A DNA stretch of 64,000 nucleotides from Bacteroidales bacterium (GTDB lineage: Bacteria; Bacteroidota; Bacteroidia; Bacteroidales; FEN-979): assembly GCA_023231005.1 (NCBI GenBank), contig JALNWG010000003.1, positions 99,961 through 163,960 on the forward strand, read 5' to 3'. Position numbers and translations under genes: made by a program. Within the stretch, counting starts at the first letter, position 1; each line of letters starts with the position of its first letter. Under the pieces are notes generated by a model. The model saw nothing but the letters and a program-made list of their open reading frames with translations, was not told where the DNA came from and did no database searches. Of the stretch, positions 44,291-52,958 are shown piece after piece.

Positions 44291-45880
44291 ATGGCTGAAA
44301 TTAAGCCCGCAGAAGTAACCGCGATTTTACGCAGAGAACTGGCCGGATATCAGAATGAAAAAGAGCTGGAAGAAGTGGGTACCGTATTGACTGTTGGAGA
44401 TGGGATTGCTCGTATCTATGGCTTGAATAATGCCGAATCAGGAGAATTAATTGAATTCGAAAAAAATGGTCTTAAAGCCATCGTGCTGAACCTCGAAGCG
44501 GATAATGTCGGCGCTGTATTGCTTGGTGAGTCCTATGAAATTAAGGAAGGTGATATCGTTAAGCGTACACGTCGTATTGCATCCATCGAAGTAGGCGAAG
44601 GTTTGTTGGGCCGGGTTATCAACACCCTTGGAGAGCCCATCGATGGAAAAGGACGGATCGAAGGAACTCGGTATGAAATGCCACTTGAGCGGAAAGCTCC
44701 AGGTGTTATTTTCAGGCAGCCGGTGAATCAACCCTTGCAAACTGGGATCAAACCCATTGATGCAATGATCCCGATCGGACGAGGGCAACGGGAATTGATC
44801 ATTGGCGACCGGCAAACTGGGAAGACGGCGATCGCTATTGATACGATCATTAACCAGAAAGAGTTCCACGATAAAGGAGAAACGGTTTTCTGTATTTATG
44901 TTGCTATTGGTCAAAAAGGATCGACGGTTGCAAATATTGTAAAAACGCTTGAAGAAAAGGGAGCTATGGCTTATACCGTGGTGGTTTCTGCTACTGCTTC
45001 CGATCCTGCTGCCATGCAATTTTATGCCCCCTTTGCCGGTGCTGCCATCGGGGAGTTTTTCCGTGACACCGGTCGTCCTGCTTTGATTATCTATGACGAT
45101 TTATCTAAACAGGCAGTTGCTTATCGTGAAGTCTCTCTGCTGCTACGTCGTCCTCCCGGACGTGAAGCTTATCCCGGAGATGTGTTTTATCTTCATTCAC
45201 GATTGTTGGAAAGAGCAGCACGGGTAATATCATCCGATGAAATTGCCCGCCAGATGAATGATCTCCCGGCAAGTATCAAAGAAATGGTCAAAGGCGGAGG
45301 ATCTCTTACGGCATTGCCAATTATTGAAACCCAGGCTGGTGACGTTTCTGCCTATATTCCTACCAATGTTATTTCCATCACCGACGGACAAATCTTTTTG
45401 GAAACAGGTTTGTTCAATGCGGGGATTCGCCCGGCTATTAACGTTGGAATCTCGGTTTCCCGAGTGGGAGGAAATGCACAGATCAAATCGATGAAAAAAA
45501 TTGCCGGTACGTTGAAACTCGATCAGGCAGAATTTCGCGAATTAGAAGCCTTTTCGAAATTCGGATCCGATCTTGATGCTGCAACAAAAGCTGTGCTGGA
45601 TAAAGGATCACGCAACGTGGAAATTCTTAAACAGGCTCAATATGCCCCTATGCCGGTAGAAAAACAGATCGCAATTATCTTCTGTGGAACCCGTGGGCTG
45701 CTGAGAAATGTTCCTATTCGAAATATCGCGAATTTTGAAATTGAATACCTGCACTTTCTGGAAATCAATCATCCGGAAGTACTGAAAAATCTGAAATCTG
45801 GAAAATTGATCGACGAAGATTTAAAGATCCTGGAACAGGTTACCAAAGAATTATCCATTAAATTCGAGGATAAGAAATAA
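44291..45880 (+). CDS. atpA: ATP synthase F1 subunit alpha
   Basis: Non-catalytic nucleotide-binding subunit of F1, 529 residues. It has Walker A GDRQTGKTAIAID, the alpha-specific GQKGSTVANIVK, LIIYDDLSKQAVAYREVSLLLRR-type core (signature PAINVGISVSRVGG near residue 380) and a C-terminal helical domain. The catalytic beta subunit gene is not in the operon and must lie elsewhere, as in other Bacteroidota. Confidence 0.97.
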   Translation: MAEIKPAEVTAILRRELAGYQNEKELEEVGTVLTVGDGIARIYGLNNAESGELIEFEKNGLKAIVLNLEADNVGAVLLGESYEIKEGDIVKRTRRIASIEVGEGLLGRVINTLGEPIDGKGRIEGTRYEMPLERKAPGVIFRQPVNQPLQTGIKPIDAMIPIGRGQRELIIGDRQTGKTAIAIDTIINQKEFHDKGETVFCIYVAIGQKGSTVANIVKTLEEKGAMAYTVVVSATASDPAAMQFYAPFAGAAIGEFFRDTGRPALIIYDDLSKQAVAYREVSLLLRRPPGREAYPGDVFYLHSRLLERAARVISSDEIARQMNDLPASIKEMVKGGGSLTALPIIETQAGDVSAYIPTNVISITDGQIFLETGLFNAGIRPAINVGISVSRVGGNAQIKSMKKIAGTLKLDQAEFRELEAFSKFGSDLDAATKAVLDKGSRNVEILKQAQYAPMPVEKQIAIIFCGTRGLLRNVPIRNIANFEIEYLHFLEINHPEVLKNLKSGKLIDEDLKILEQVTKELSIKFEDKK

Positions 45881-45889
45881 TAGAAAGAT

Positions 45890-46780
45890 ATGCCCGGACT
45901 AAAGGAAGTACGTATTCGGATAGCATCGGTTAAATCGACCCAGCAGATCACTAATGCCATGAAAATGGTGGCTGCTTCCAAATTCAGAAAAGCCCAGACC
46001 GCAATTATTAAATTGCGGCCCTATGCCGGGAAACTTCGTGAAATCTTACAGAACATTACAGCTGGAAGCGATCCCTCCGCTGATAATGTATATGCTCAAA
46101 GTCGTAAGCAGGAAAAGATTTTGCTGATAATTATTGCTTCTAACAGAGGGCTTTGCGGAGCATTCAATTCAAACGTCATCAAAGCTTCCTGCAAACTTTT
46201 AGTTACTGATTATCAGGACCAATTAGCTAAGGGGACTGTCAGCCTGATTACCATCGGGAGGAAAGCTACCGAATTTTTCCGCAAACGAAAATACCCCGTT
46301 ATAGAATCACCGGATGATCTATTTGACCACCTTACTTTCAACAATGTTGCACCGTTGGCAGAAAAGCTGATGAAAGCTTATGCTGCAAAGGAATACGACA
46401 GGATAGATCTGGTTTATAACCAATTTAAAAACGCGGCGGTTCAACGACTCGTTGTGGAACAATTTTTACCGATCACTCAAAATGCACCCGCTCCAGCTGC
46501 ACCAACTTCCCATGTGGAAAATGATTATATTTTTGAGCCTCCCCGTAAGATCATGGTACAGGAACTGATCCCCAAAACATTGCGTATTCAACTTTTTAAG
46601 GCATTGCTTGATTCCTTTGCTTCCGAACAGGGAGCCAGGATGACAGCCATGCAAAAAGCTACCGACAATGCCAAAGATCTGTTACGAGATCTTAATATTT
46701 CATACAATAAAGCCCGTCAGAATGCAATTACCAATGCCATTCTTGAAATTGTATCGGGAGCAGAAGCTCTGAAAGGCTAA
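45890..46780 (+). CDS. atpG: ATP synthase F1 subunit gamma
   Basis: Central rotor shaft, 296 residues. The N-terminal helix reads KEVRIRIASVKSTQQITNAM, and the C-terminal helix TDNAKDLLRDLNISYNKARQ with ITNAILEIVSGA; both form the coiled coil that turns inside F1. The middle contains the Rossmann-like SNRGLCGAFNSNV. Last gene of the operon; atpD and atpC are absent. Confidence 0.96.
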   Translation: MPGLKEVRIRIASVKSTQQITNAMKMVAASKFRKAQTAIIKLRPYAGKLREILQNITAGSDPSADNVYAQSRKQEKILLIIIASNRGLCGAFNSNVIKASCKLLVTDYQDQLAKGTVSLITIGRKATEFFRKRKYPVIESPDDLFDHLTFNNVAPLAEKLMKAYAAKEYDRIDLVYNQFKNAAVQRLVVEQFLPITQNAPAPAAPTSHVENDYIFEPPRKIMVQELIPKTLRIQLFKALLDSFASEQGARMTAMQKATDNAKDLLRDLNISYNKARQNAITNAILEIVSGAEALKG

Positions 46781-46813
46781 AACAATGTTGAAATATGTCG
46801 ATGCGTGATGGTA

Positions 46814-47368
46814 CTAACCCAGTAGTTTAATCAGATTCTTATACCAGGTTTGCCCATATTTCCGGGTCAATGCTTCTTCCAGAAACCGATAAAGAGGTAG
46901 TTTTTCCTTTTCTCCTTTCTCAAGTGCTTTCTGACAAATCGGCCATCGGTGATAGTTCAAAAGATCATTGGAACGGGTAGTCTTTACCCGGATGGGATAA
47001 AGATGACAGGAAATAGGCTTGGCAAATGGAATTTTTTTCTCAAGAAATGCTTTTTCTATGGCACATCGGGCAATATCTCCATCAAAATAAACAAAAACAC
47101 ACTCCTTGCCACGAACCAAAGGAGTCACGAAATTTCCTTCTGCATCATAATCAAATACGCCCAAATTTTCAATTTCCAGTATTCCTTCCGGAACCATAAA
47201 CGACTTGATCTCTTCCTGATAATCTTCCAAAAAAGAGATTTCTTCTTCTGTTAATGGGGCACCGGCATCTCCTTCTATACAACAAATTCCTTTGCAATTT
47301 TTGAGGTCACAGGAAAAGTAAACAGATTCAATTTCGTCAGAAATAAGGGTAGGAGCAAGCGCGATCAT
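46814..47368 (-). CDS. DUF3109 cysteine-cluster protein
   Basis: A 184-residue protein of the DUF3109 family, related to YkgJ-type zinc/iron-chelating proteins. It has an N-terminal cluster SCDLKNCKGICC (Cys20, 25, 29, 30), then ECVFVYFDGDIARCAIE, and ISCHLYPI and WPICQKAL with further cysteines, consistent with a bound metal or Fe-S cluster. The family has no assigned function. The start overlaps the fusA stop by four bases, so it is coupled to EF-G. Confidence 0.87.
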   Translation of the reverse strand: MIALAPTLISDEIESVYFSCDLKNCKGICCIEGDAGAPLTEEEISFLEDYQEEIKSFMVPEGILEIENLGVFDYDAEGNFVTPLVRGKECVFVYFDGDIARCAIEKAFLEKKIPFAKPISCHLYPIRVKTTRSNDLLNYHRWPICQKALEKGEKEKLPLYRFLEEALTRKYGQTWYKNLIKLLG

Positions 47369-49440
47369 TTTCCCAACCGTTTTTTCTCCTGTGCTTTTTT
47401 AATTTCTTCCTCTTGAATCGCTTTGGGCAATGGAGTGTATTTGTAAAATTCCATGGAATAATTGGCGCGACCACTGGAAATATTACGAAGCTGGGTAGAA
47501 TAACCAAACATTTCCATCAGCGGAACAAACGCGTCAACTTTTTGTGATCCTTTCCGATAACGGCGCATGGATTCTATTTTACCACGCCTGCGATTCAAAT
47601 TTCCTACCACATCACCAATATATTCATCGGGGGTATTCACCTCAACCTTCATCATTGGTTCAAGTAAAATGGGATCAGCTTTCATAAATCCCTGCTTAAA
47701 GGCAATCGAGGCACAAGTTTGGAAAGCCATATCGGAACTATCCACCGGATGGAAACTGCCATCTAATAGTACCACTTTGACATCCACTACTGGGAAACCT
47801 GCAAGAATGCCCCGTTCGAGGGTTTTTTGAATCCCTTTGTTGACCGATGGGATATATTCAGCTGGTATATTTCCTCCTTTAATTTTTTCGATAAACTCGT
47901 ATCCTTTGCCTTCATTCGGTTCCAGTCGCATCAGGGTCTGTGCAAATTGTCCTTTTCCACCTGTTTGTTTGGAGTGTTTGTAGTTTGATTCTACCTCTGT
48001 GGTAATGGTTTCCCGGAATGCTACCGAAGGTTCTCCCACTTCTGCTTCGATTTTAAATTCATATTTGAGACGGTCAACAATAATTTCAAGATGAAGTTCT
48101 CCCATCCCTGCAATTACCGTTTCTTCCGTTTCTTCATCAAATCGAACATTGAAAGAGGGATCTTCCATGGCCAACGTGTGTAAAGCTTCTCCTAATTTCG
48201 ACTGATCAGCCCGTTTCACTGGGTTGATTTTCAGTTCGATGACACTGGGCGGAATGTGGATGTTTTCGAGCATAAGCCGATGATTCTCATCACATAAAGT
48301 ATCCCCTGTTTTAGTGACTTTCATTCCGATCAAGGCAACAATATCACCGGGACCTGCTTCGGGAATCTCCTCTCTATCTTTGGCATGGATTCTGAAAATA
48401 CGTCCCACCCGTTCATGTTTACCTTTTGTAGCATTATATACCTGCATACCACTTTTTAGGGTGCCGGAAAAAACCCGGGTAAAAGTCTGTTGGCCGACAA
48501 AGGGATCATGAATGAGTTTAAATGCCAGAGCTGAAAAAGGCTCTTTTGGAGAAGGGTGGATGGTATGCAGTTTTTCCGGATCTTCCAGATCAGTACCTGT
48601 AATAGCGCCTACATCTACGGGTGATGGAAGATAGTCTATCACGGCATCGAGAAGCATCTGAATTCCTTTGTTTTTATATGCGGCACCACAAAAAACAGGG
48701 GTAATCAACAATTTTAAAGTGGCTTCCCTAAGTGCTTTTCTCATTAATTCGGATGGAACTTCCTTGTCGTCCATGAAAAGATTCATGATCTCGTCGTCGA
48801 ATTCTGCCAGTTTTTCTGTAGCCCAGGCACGTGCCTCTTCGGTTTTTTGACGATATGCTTCCGGGATTTCTATTTCTATTTGTTCCAAATCATGGAACAT
48901 AAAAGCTTTCCGTTCAATGATATCAATAATTCCTTCAAAATGCTCTTCTGAACCTATTGGAATCTGGAAAGGAACTGCGTTGGCATCGAGATATTTATTC
49001 ATCTGGGAAACCACAGCTGAAAAGTCAGCACCAGTCCGGTCCATCTTGTTGATGAAGGCAAAACGGGGAACTCTGTATCGATCCGCCTGATTCCAAACGG
49101 TTTCACTTTGGGGTTCAACACCGCCCACGGCACAAAATACTGCGATCATTCCATCAATGACACGCAAGGAACGTTCCACTTCGACAGTAAAATCAACGTG
49201 TCCGGGAGTATCAATCAGATTGATTTGATTTCCTTTCCAGAAGCAGGTTATTGCAGCAGATGCGATGGTAATTCCGCGTTCCTGCTCTTGTTTCATGAAA
49301 TCCATGGTAGCTTGTCCATCATGGACTTCACCCATTTTACGATTGGTTCCGGTGAAAAACAGGACACGTTCGGTAACTGTGGTTTTGCCGGCATCAATAT
49401 GCGCAGCTATCCCAATATTTCTGAGTTTATTTAATGGCAT
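47365..49440 (-). CDS. fusA: Elongation factor G (canonical)
   Basis: EF-G moves tRNAs and mRNA through the ribosome at the cost of GTP. The 691-residue protein has intact G motifs: AHIDAGKT (13-20), switch I ERGITI, DTPGHVDF with catalytic His81, and NKMD (130-133). All five domains are present by length, ending in the domain IV/V segments. It contrasts with the paralogue at 52959, whose G motifs are altered. A possible -7 element TACCTTTG lies 27 bases upstream. Confidence 0.96.
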   Translation of the reverse strand: MPLNKLRNIGIAAHIDAGKTTVTERVLFFTGTNRKMGEVHDGQATMDFMKQEQERGITIASAAITCFWKGNQINLIDTPGHVDFTVEVERSLRVIDGMIAVFCAVGGVEPQSETVWNQADRYRVPRFAFINKMDRTGADFSAVVSQMNKYLDANAVPFQIPIGSEEHFEGIIDIIERKAFMFHDLEQIEIEIPEAYRQKTEEARAWATEKLAEFDDEIMNLFMDDKEVPSELMRKALREATLKLLITPVFCGAAYKNKGIQMLLDAVIDYLPSPVDVGAITGTDLEDPEKLHTIHPSPKEPFSALAFKLIHDPFVGQQTFTRVFSGTLKSGMQVYNATKGKHERVGRIFRIHAKDREEIPEAGPGDIVALIGMKVTKTGDTLCDENHRLMLENIHIPPSVIELKINPVKRADQSKLGEALHTLAMEDPSFNVRFDEETEETVIAGMGELHLEIIVDRLKYEFKIEAEVGEPSVAFRETITTEVESNYKHSKQTGGKGQFAQTLMRLEPNEGKGYEFIEKIKGGNIPAEYIPSVNKGIQKTLERGILAGFPVVDVKVVLLDGSFHPVDSSDMAFQTCASIAFKQGFMKADPILLEPMMKVEVNTPDEYIGDVVGNLNRRRGKIESMRRYRKGSQKVDAFVPLMEMFGYSTQLRNISSGRANYSMEFYKYTPLPKAIQEEEIKKAQEKKRLGK

Positions 49441-49466
49441 GATTAGGTTAATTTTTTTTGGGGGTG

Positions 49467-49474
49467 CAAAGGTA
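49467..49474 (-). promoter_or_regulatory. Candidate -7 element of fusA
   Basis: TACCTTTG on the minus strand, 27 bases before the fusA ATG, fits TAnnTTTG. It lies in the short gap after the TPR gene. Confidence 0.4.
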
Positions 49475-49486
49475 CGAAATATTTCC

Positions 49487-50533
49487 TTACCTCTTTTTTA
49501 ATTCCAATGCCCGGGTAAAATCAGCAATAGAACCGGCCAGATCGCCGTTGGTTTTTTTTGCAAAACCTCTGTAATAATAGGCATCACCGAAATCGGGCTT
49601 CAATTGGATGGCCATGGTCAGATCGTTCATGGCATCATGGTACTTTTTCATTTTCAAATAAACGATTCCCCGATTAAACCAACCCTCAATGAGATGTTTG
49701 TTTTTTGAAATGGCACGCCCCAGGTTTTTAACCGAAGAAGGGTATTTTTCAATATATGCTTCAACACAACCCTTATTGTTATAAGCAGCTGCATGATTGG
49801 GTTGTTTGGAAATAAGCAGATCATAGGTTTTAAGAGATTGGGAATTATCGCCAACCAATCGGTAAAGATACCCCATGCAAAGCAAGAGTTTTGCATCGTC
49901 TTTTTGGTTTAGCTCACGAGCCTTCAAAAACAAATTGATTGCATTTCCATACCTGGAAAGAAAATAGTAATAGGTACCATAATTATAAAAAGCATCATAA
50001 AATTTCGGATCCTTCGTTGCATATTTAAATAAAGACTCAATCAAAAGGGTGTCGGTTGTATGATTTAAAGCATAGTAAGTTCCCAATAGATAGGCAGCAA
50101 AAGTATTTTCCTGAATATACGGGGTATTATCCCAGAATTCGGGTTTTTTAAGGTCTGCTACCGGGACTTTCATAGCTATGCTATACATTGAAAAAATACT
50201 ATCTGGCTGATTTAATTGCATGAAAGCAATCCCCAAATATAAATTGCATAAGGATCGCGATACCGAGGTATCGCCTAAGGCGCTTTTAAAGTCAAAGATG
50301 GATTCCTGATATGCGCGTTGTCGCAAAAGGCTGATGCCTCTGTAAAAATGGACAAACCCGACGGTTTCACCTTTGGGAAAGAGATCCTCCGGTTTCCGAT
50401 CGGCAATTGAGGTATAATCGGTCTGATAATTAATATCGCAGATTTCACGCAGGGAAAGAGTCTGAGCATTTCCCCACAAGGAAACCAAAAATATAAATCC
50501 CATCAATGGAATAATTCCCCGCATTTTAATCAT
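49487..50533 (-). CDS. Secreted TPR-repeat protein
   Basis: A 348-residue protein with an N-terminal signal peptide ending near LWGNAQT and several tetratricopeptide repeats. The clearest repeats are LCMGYLYRLVGDNSQSLKTY, YNNKGCVEAYIEKYPSSVKN, WFNRGIVYLKMKKYHDAMND and YYYRGFAKKTNGDLAGSIAD in the C-terminal half. TPR proteins hold partners together; this one would act in the periplasm or at the outer membrane. It lies 46 bases upstream of fusA. TATATTTG on the minus strand at 50580-50573 is a possible -7 element. Confidence 0.85.
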   Translation of the reverse strand: MIKMRGIIPLMGFIFLVSLWGNAQTLSLREICDINYQTDYTSIADRKPEDLFPKGETVGFVHFYRGISLLRQRAYQESIFDFKSALGDTSVSRSLCNLYLGIAFMQLNQPDSIFSMYSIAMKVPVADLKKPEFWDNTPYIQENTFAAYLLGTYYALNHTTDTLLIESLFKYATKDPKFYDAFYNYGTYYYFLSRYGNAINLFLKARELNQKDDAKLLLCMGYLYRLVGDNSQSLKTYDLLISKQPNHAAAYNNKGCVEAYIEKYPSSVKNLGRAISKNKHLIEGWFNRGIVYLKMKKYHDAMNDLTMAIQLKPDFGDAYYYRGFAKKTNGDLAGSIADFTRALELKKR

Positions 50534-50609
50534 GACATCGTAAAAATTGAGACAGTATCACCGAAAAACGTTCAAATATAAACATTTTCGTTATGATAAT
50601 GATCTCCTG

Positions 50610-51098
50610 TTAAAACCGTTTCACATAACCGTGACAATAGGGAGTTGTTCCCTTATGTTCATAATAATTCTGATGATACTCTTCGGCAACCCAAAATGCT
50701 TGGGCTGGTTTTAATTCAGTAACCACCCGAAATCCCTTGTCCTTCAGCTCCCGGATCAGTTTTTCAGAGATCTCTTTTTGTTTTTCATTATTGTAAAAAA
50801 TAGCAGACCGGTATTGCTCTCCAAAATCTGGTCCCTGATGATTCCACTGGGTGGGATCATGGATTTCAAAAAACATTTTGACAACGGCTTCAAAAGTTGT
50901 CTGGGAGGGGTCAAAAGTGATCCTGGTTGCTTCGTAATGGCCTGTTGTTCCTGAGCAAACCTCTTCATAAGTGGGATGGTCTTTAGTACCGCCGGTATAT
51001 CCGACTTCAGCAAGGAATACCCCTTCCATTTTTTTCATGTAGTATTCCACTCCCCAGAAGCAGCCACCGGAAAAAATTGCAGTATCGATCTTTTTCAT
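50610..51098 (-). CDS. msrA: Peptide-methionine (S)-S-oxide reductase MsrA
   Basis: MsrA repairs oxidised methionine residues. From the ATG at 51098 (162 residues) it starts MKKIDTAIFSGGCFWGVEYY, with the catalytic Cys in GGCFWG, then VGYTGG and the acidic substrate-binding residues. It ends with EYHQNYYE, containing the conserved Tyr/Glu region, and CHGYVKRF with a resolving-type Cys. A longer start at 51137 adds 13 residues not usual in the family. Confidence 0.94.
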   Translation of the reverse strand: MKKIDTAIFSGGCFWGVEYYMKKMEGVFLAEVGYTGGTKDHPTYEEVCSGTTGHYEATRITFDPSQTTFEAVVKMFFEIHDPTQWNHQGPDFGEQYRSAIFYNNEKQKEISEKLIRELKDKGFRVVTELKPAQAFWVAEEYHQNYYEHKGTTPYCHGYVKRF

Positions 51099-51164
51099 TT
51101 TTTCTTCAGAACTAAAATTCAGAGAAATAGAATTCACGCAATAACGGCTTGAAGGGGGTCATTA

Positions 51165-51653
51165 TTACATTATAAATATCTTTTCCAGTTTGGTAATCAC
51201 TCCGGAAGTGAGGCGGATATATGCATCTCCGCGACTAACTTGCCCGTTTATATTAAAGGTGTTTTCTTTCAAACCTTCTCCATAAACCACTTTATTCATG
51301 AGGACTTTAATCAGTTTTCCCTGGCAGGACAGCAATTCTATTTTGACATTCTGGCCATCCTTGGTATCGTAAATAATATTTAGATAACTATTGACGGGAT
51401 TTGGCATGATTTTAACATTGAGGTTGATTCTCTGTCGAATGGTTCCTTTACATAACTTTTCATCGGGGATATTCGTGCTTTGGAAAAGAAGGGATTTTTG
51501 TACAATGACCTGCTTTACCACTTTTTTCTTAGGTTCAACCTTGACCTTGGGTGCAACTTTTTTTCTGCAAGGACAGTCATCTTCAACTGCCATAACTTGT
51601 AAGGAAAAAAAGAAAAGTAAAAAGGACAATATAAGAATAACGCGTGTTTTCAT
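51165..51653 (-). CDS. Small secreted protein that is mostly a type IX sorting domain
   Basis: A 162-residue protein with a signal peptide ending near QVMAVE. A short Lys/Val-rich segment (about 30-50) with CPC follows, then a domain from about residue 76 to the end that matches the type A C-terminal sorting domain: LNVKIMPNPVNSYLNIIYD, then GDAYIRLTSGVITKLEKIFI. Such domains send cargo across the outer membrane by the type IX system. Here the cargo portion is only about 50 residues. Role unknown. Confidence 0.75.
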   Translation of the reverse strand: MKTRVILILSFLLFFFSLQVMAVEDDCPCRKKVAPKVKVEPKKKVVKQVIVQKSLLFQSTNIPDEKLCKGTIRQRINLNVKIMPNPVNSYLNIIYDTKDGQNVKIELLSCQGKLIKVLMNKVVYGEGLKENTFNINGQVSRGDAYIRLTSGVITKLEKIFIM

Positions 51654-51793
51654 GTCTTAGTTTTTAGTTTTGTACGGATTGTAGGGAATATGGTTACATT
51701 TTTATCCAGAGAATTAGTAAATGTGGCAGTTTTACTATGTTTTGTAATCGGAATGACAGGAATCTGTATACTTCTGTTGAAAGTGAAAATTTT

Positions 51794-51801
51794 TATCTTT
51801 G
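51794..51801 (+). promoter_or_regulatory. Candidate -7 element of the PfkB kinase gene
   Basis: TATCTTTG fits TAnnTTTG and lies 18 bases before the ATG at 51820. A TTG at 51777 is the nearest -33 candidate but is 8 bases closer than usual. Confidence 0.4.
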
Positions 51802-51819
51802 TGGCTGAAATATACTACC

Positions 51820-52815
51820 ATGAAAAAGATTCTTGGAATGGGGAATGCCTTAGTTGACATTATGATTCCCCTTGAAAGTGATAATATTCTTGAATTGTTA
51901 GGATTACCCAAAGGAAGTATGCAGCTAATGAATGGGGAGCAGAGTAATGCCGTGCTTTCGGCGCTGAAAGATTATAAAAAGAGTCAATCTTCCGGTGGGT
52001 CTGCAGCCAACACCATTCATGGGCTTGCTAAGCTGGGTGCGAAAACGGGATATATTGGGGTTGTAGGTGAAGACGAACTCGGCGGTTTTTTTGTTCGTGA
52101 TCTTATTCAGGCCGGGGTAGATCCTCACATGATCCACAGCCAGCAGGGTACCGGCCGTGCTGTGGCCTTGGTAACACCGGATTCGGAGCGCACTTTTGCT
52201 ACATTTCTGGGAGCTGCTATTGAACTTTCAGCAGAACACCTGGTGCCCGATACAGGACAATTGGGATCTGGTATTTTCAATGGTTATTCCTATTTTCATA
52301 TTGAAGGGTATTTAGTCCAAAACCATGCCCTGATCCGTCAAGCGGTAGCATTAGCCAAAGAAAATGGATTGATTGTTTCTCTTGATCTTGCGAGCTATAA
52401 CGTAGTAGAGTCGAATCTTGATTTTCTCCAATCGATCGTAAAAGAGTATGTCGATATCCTTTTTGCCAATGAAGAGGAAGCTCGGGCTTTTACGGGACAG
52501 GAACCTGAAAATGCCATTAATATCATTTCTGATATGGTCGATGTAGCCATCGTAAAAACTGGGAGCAAAGGATCGCTTATCAAAACAAATCGTGAGTACC
52601 TTGAAATCGGGATAATCCCGGTTCAACCAATTGATACAACAGGAGCCGGTGATCTTTATGCCTCTGGTTTCCTCTATGGTCATGCTCTCGGATTGCCATT
52701 AAAAAGATGTGGGGAACTGGGAGCAATGTTAGCAGGGAATGTGATCGAACACATAGGTTCTAAAATGCCCGAAATAAAATGGGAATCCATTCGCCGGGAA
52801 ATCGGGTTGCGGTAA
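51820..52815 (+). CDS. PfkB family carbohydrate/nucleoside kinase
   Basis: A 331-residue kinase of the ribokinase fold, probably an adenosine kinase-like or sugar kinase. It starts MKKILGMGNALVDIMIPLES, has the substrate-binding SSGGSAANTIHGLAKLGAK, and the anion-hole and base motif DTTGAGDLYASGF with the catalytic Asp. The ATG at 51820 is used because the TTG at 51799 lies in the -7 region. The substrate is not certain. Confidence 0.92.
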   Translation: MKKILGMGNALVDIMIPLESDNILELLGLPKGSMQLMNGEQSNAVLSALKDYKKSQSSGGSAANTIHGLAKLGAKTGYIGVVGEDELGGFFVRDLIQAGVDPHMIHSQQGTGRAVALVTPDSERTFATFLGAAIELSAEHLVPDTGQLGSGIFNGYSYFHIEGYLVQNHALIRQAVALAKENGLIVSLDLASYNVVESNLDFLQSIVKEYVDILFANEEEARAFTGQEPENAINIISDMVDVAIVKTGSKGSLIKTNREYLEIGIIPVQPIDTTGAGDLYASGFLYGHALGLPLKRCGELGAMLAGNVIEHIGSKMPEIKWESIRREIGLR

Positions 52816-52834
52816 AACCTATAATCTGTTGATC

Positions 52835-52862
52835 CTTAATTCCTAATTCTTCATTCTTATTG
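52835..52862. repeat. Heptamer-periodic repeat (reverse of AATTAAG) after the PfkB gene
   Basis: Units in exact seven-base register: CTTAATT, CCTAATT, CTTCATT, CTTATTG. The first is the exact reverse complement of the AATTAAG unit found after atpB. It starts 20 bases after the stop of the kinase gene. Confidence 0.5.
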
Positions 52863-52871
52863 CCGGAACCC

Positions 52872-52902
52872 TTGGTTTATTCCATAAATTTTTCTAATTT
52901 TG
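52872..52902 (+). promoter_or_regulatory. Candidate promoter of the EF-G paralogue
   Basis: TTG at 52872-52874 and TAATTTTG at 52895-52902, starts 23 bases apart, resemble the Bacteroidota -33/-7 pattern. The element lies 57 bases before the ATG at 52959. Confidence 0.5.
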
Positions 52903-52958
52903 TAACCCTTTCATAAAAACAATAATTTTCAATCACTTACAATAATTATTTAGCTACC

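Noticed and set aside
41659..46780. Broken ATP synthase operon because atpD and atpC are missing
   Set aside because: A split atp locus with atpD-atpC elsewhere is normal in Bacteroidota.
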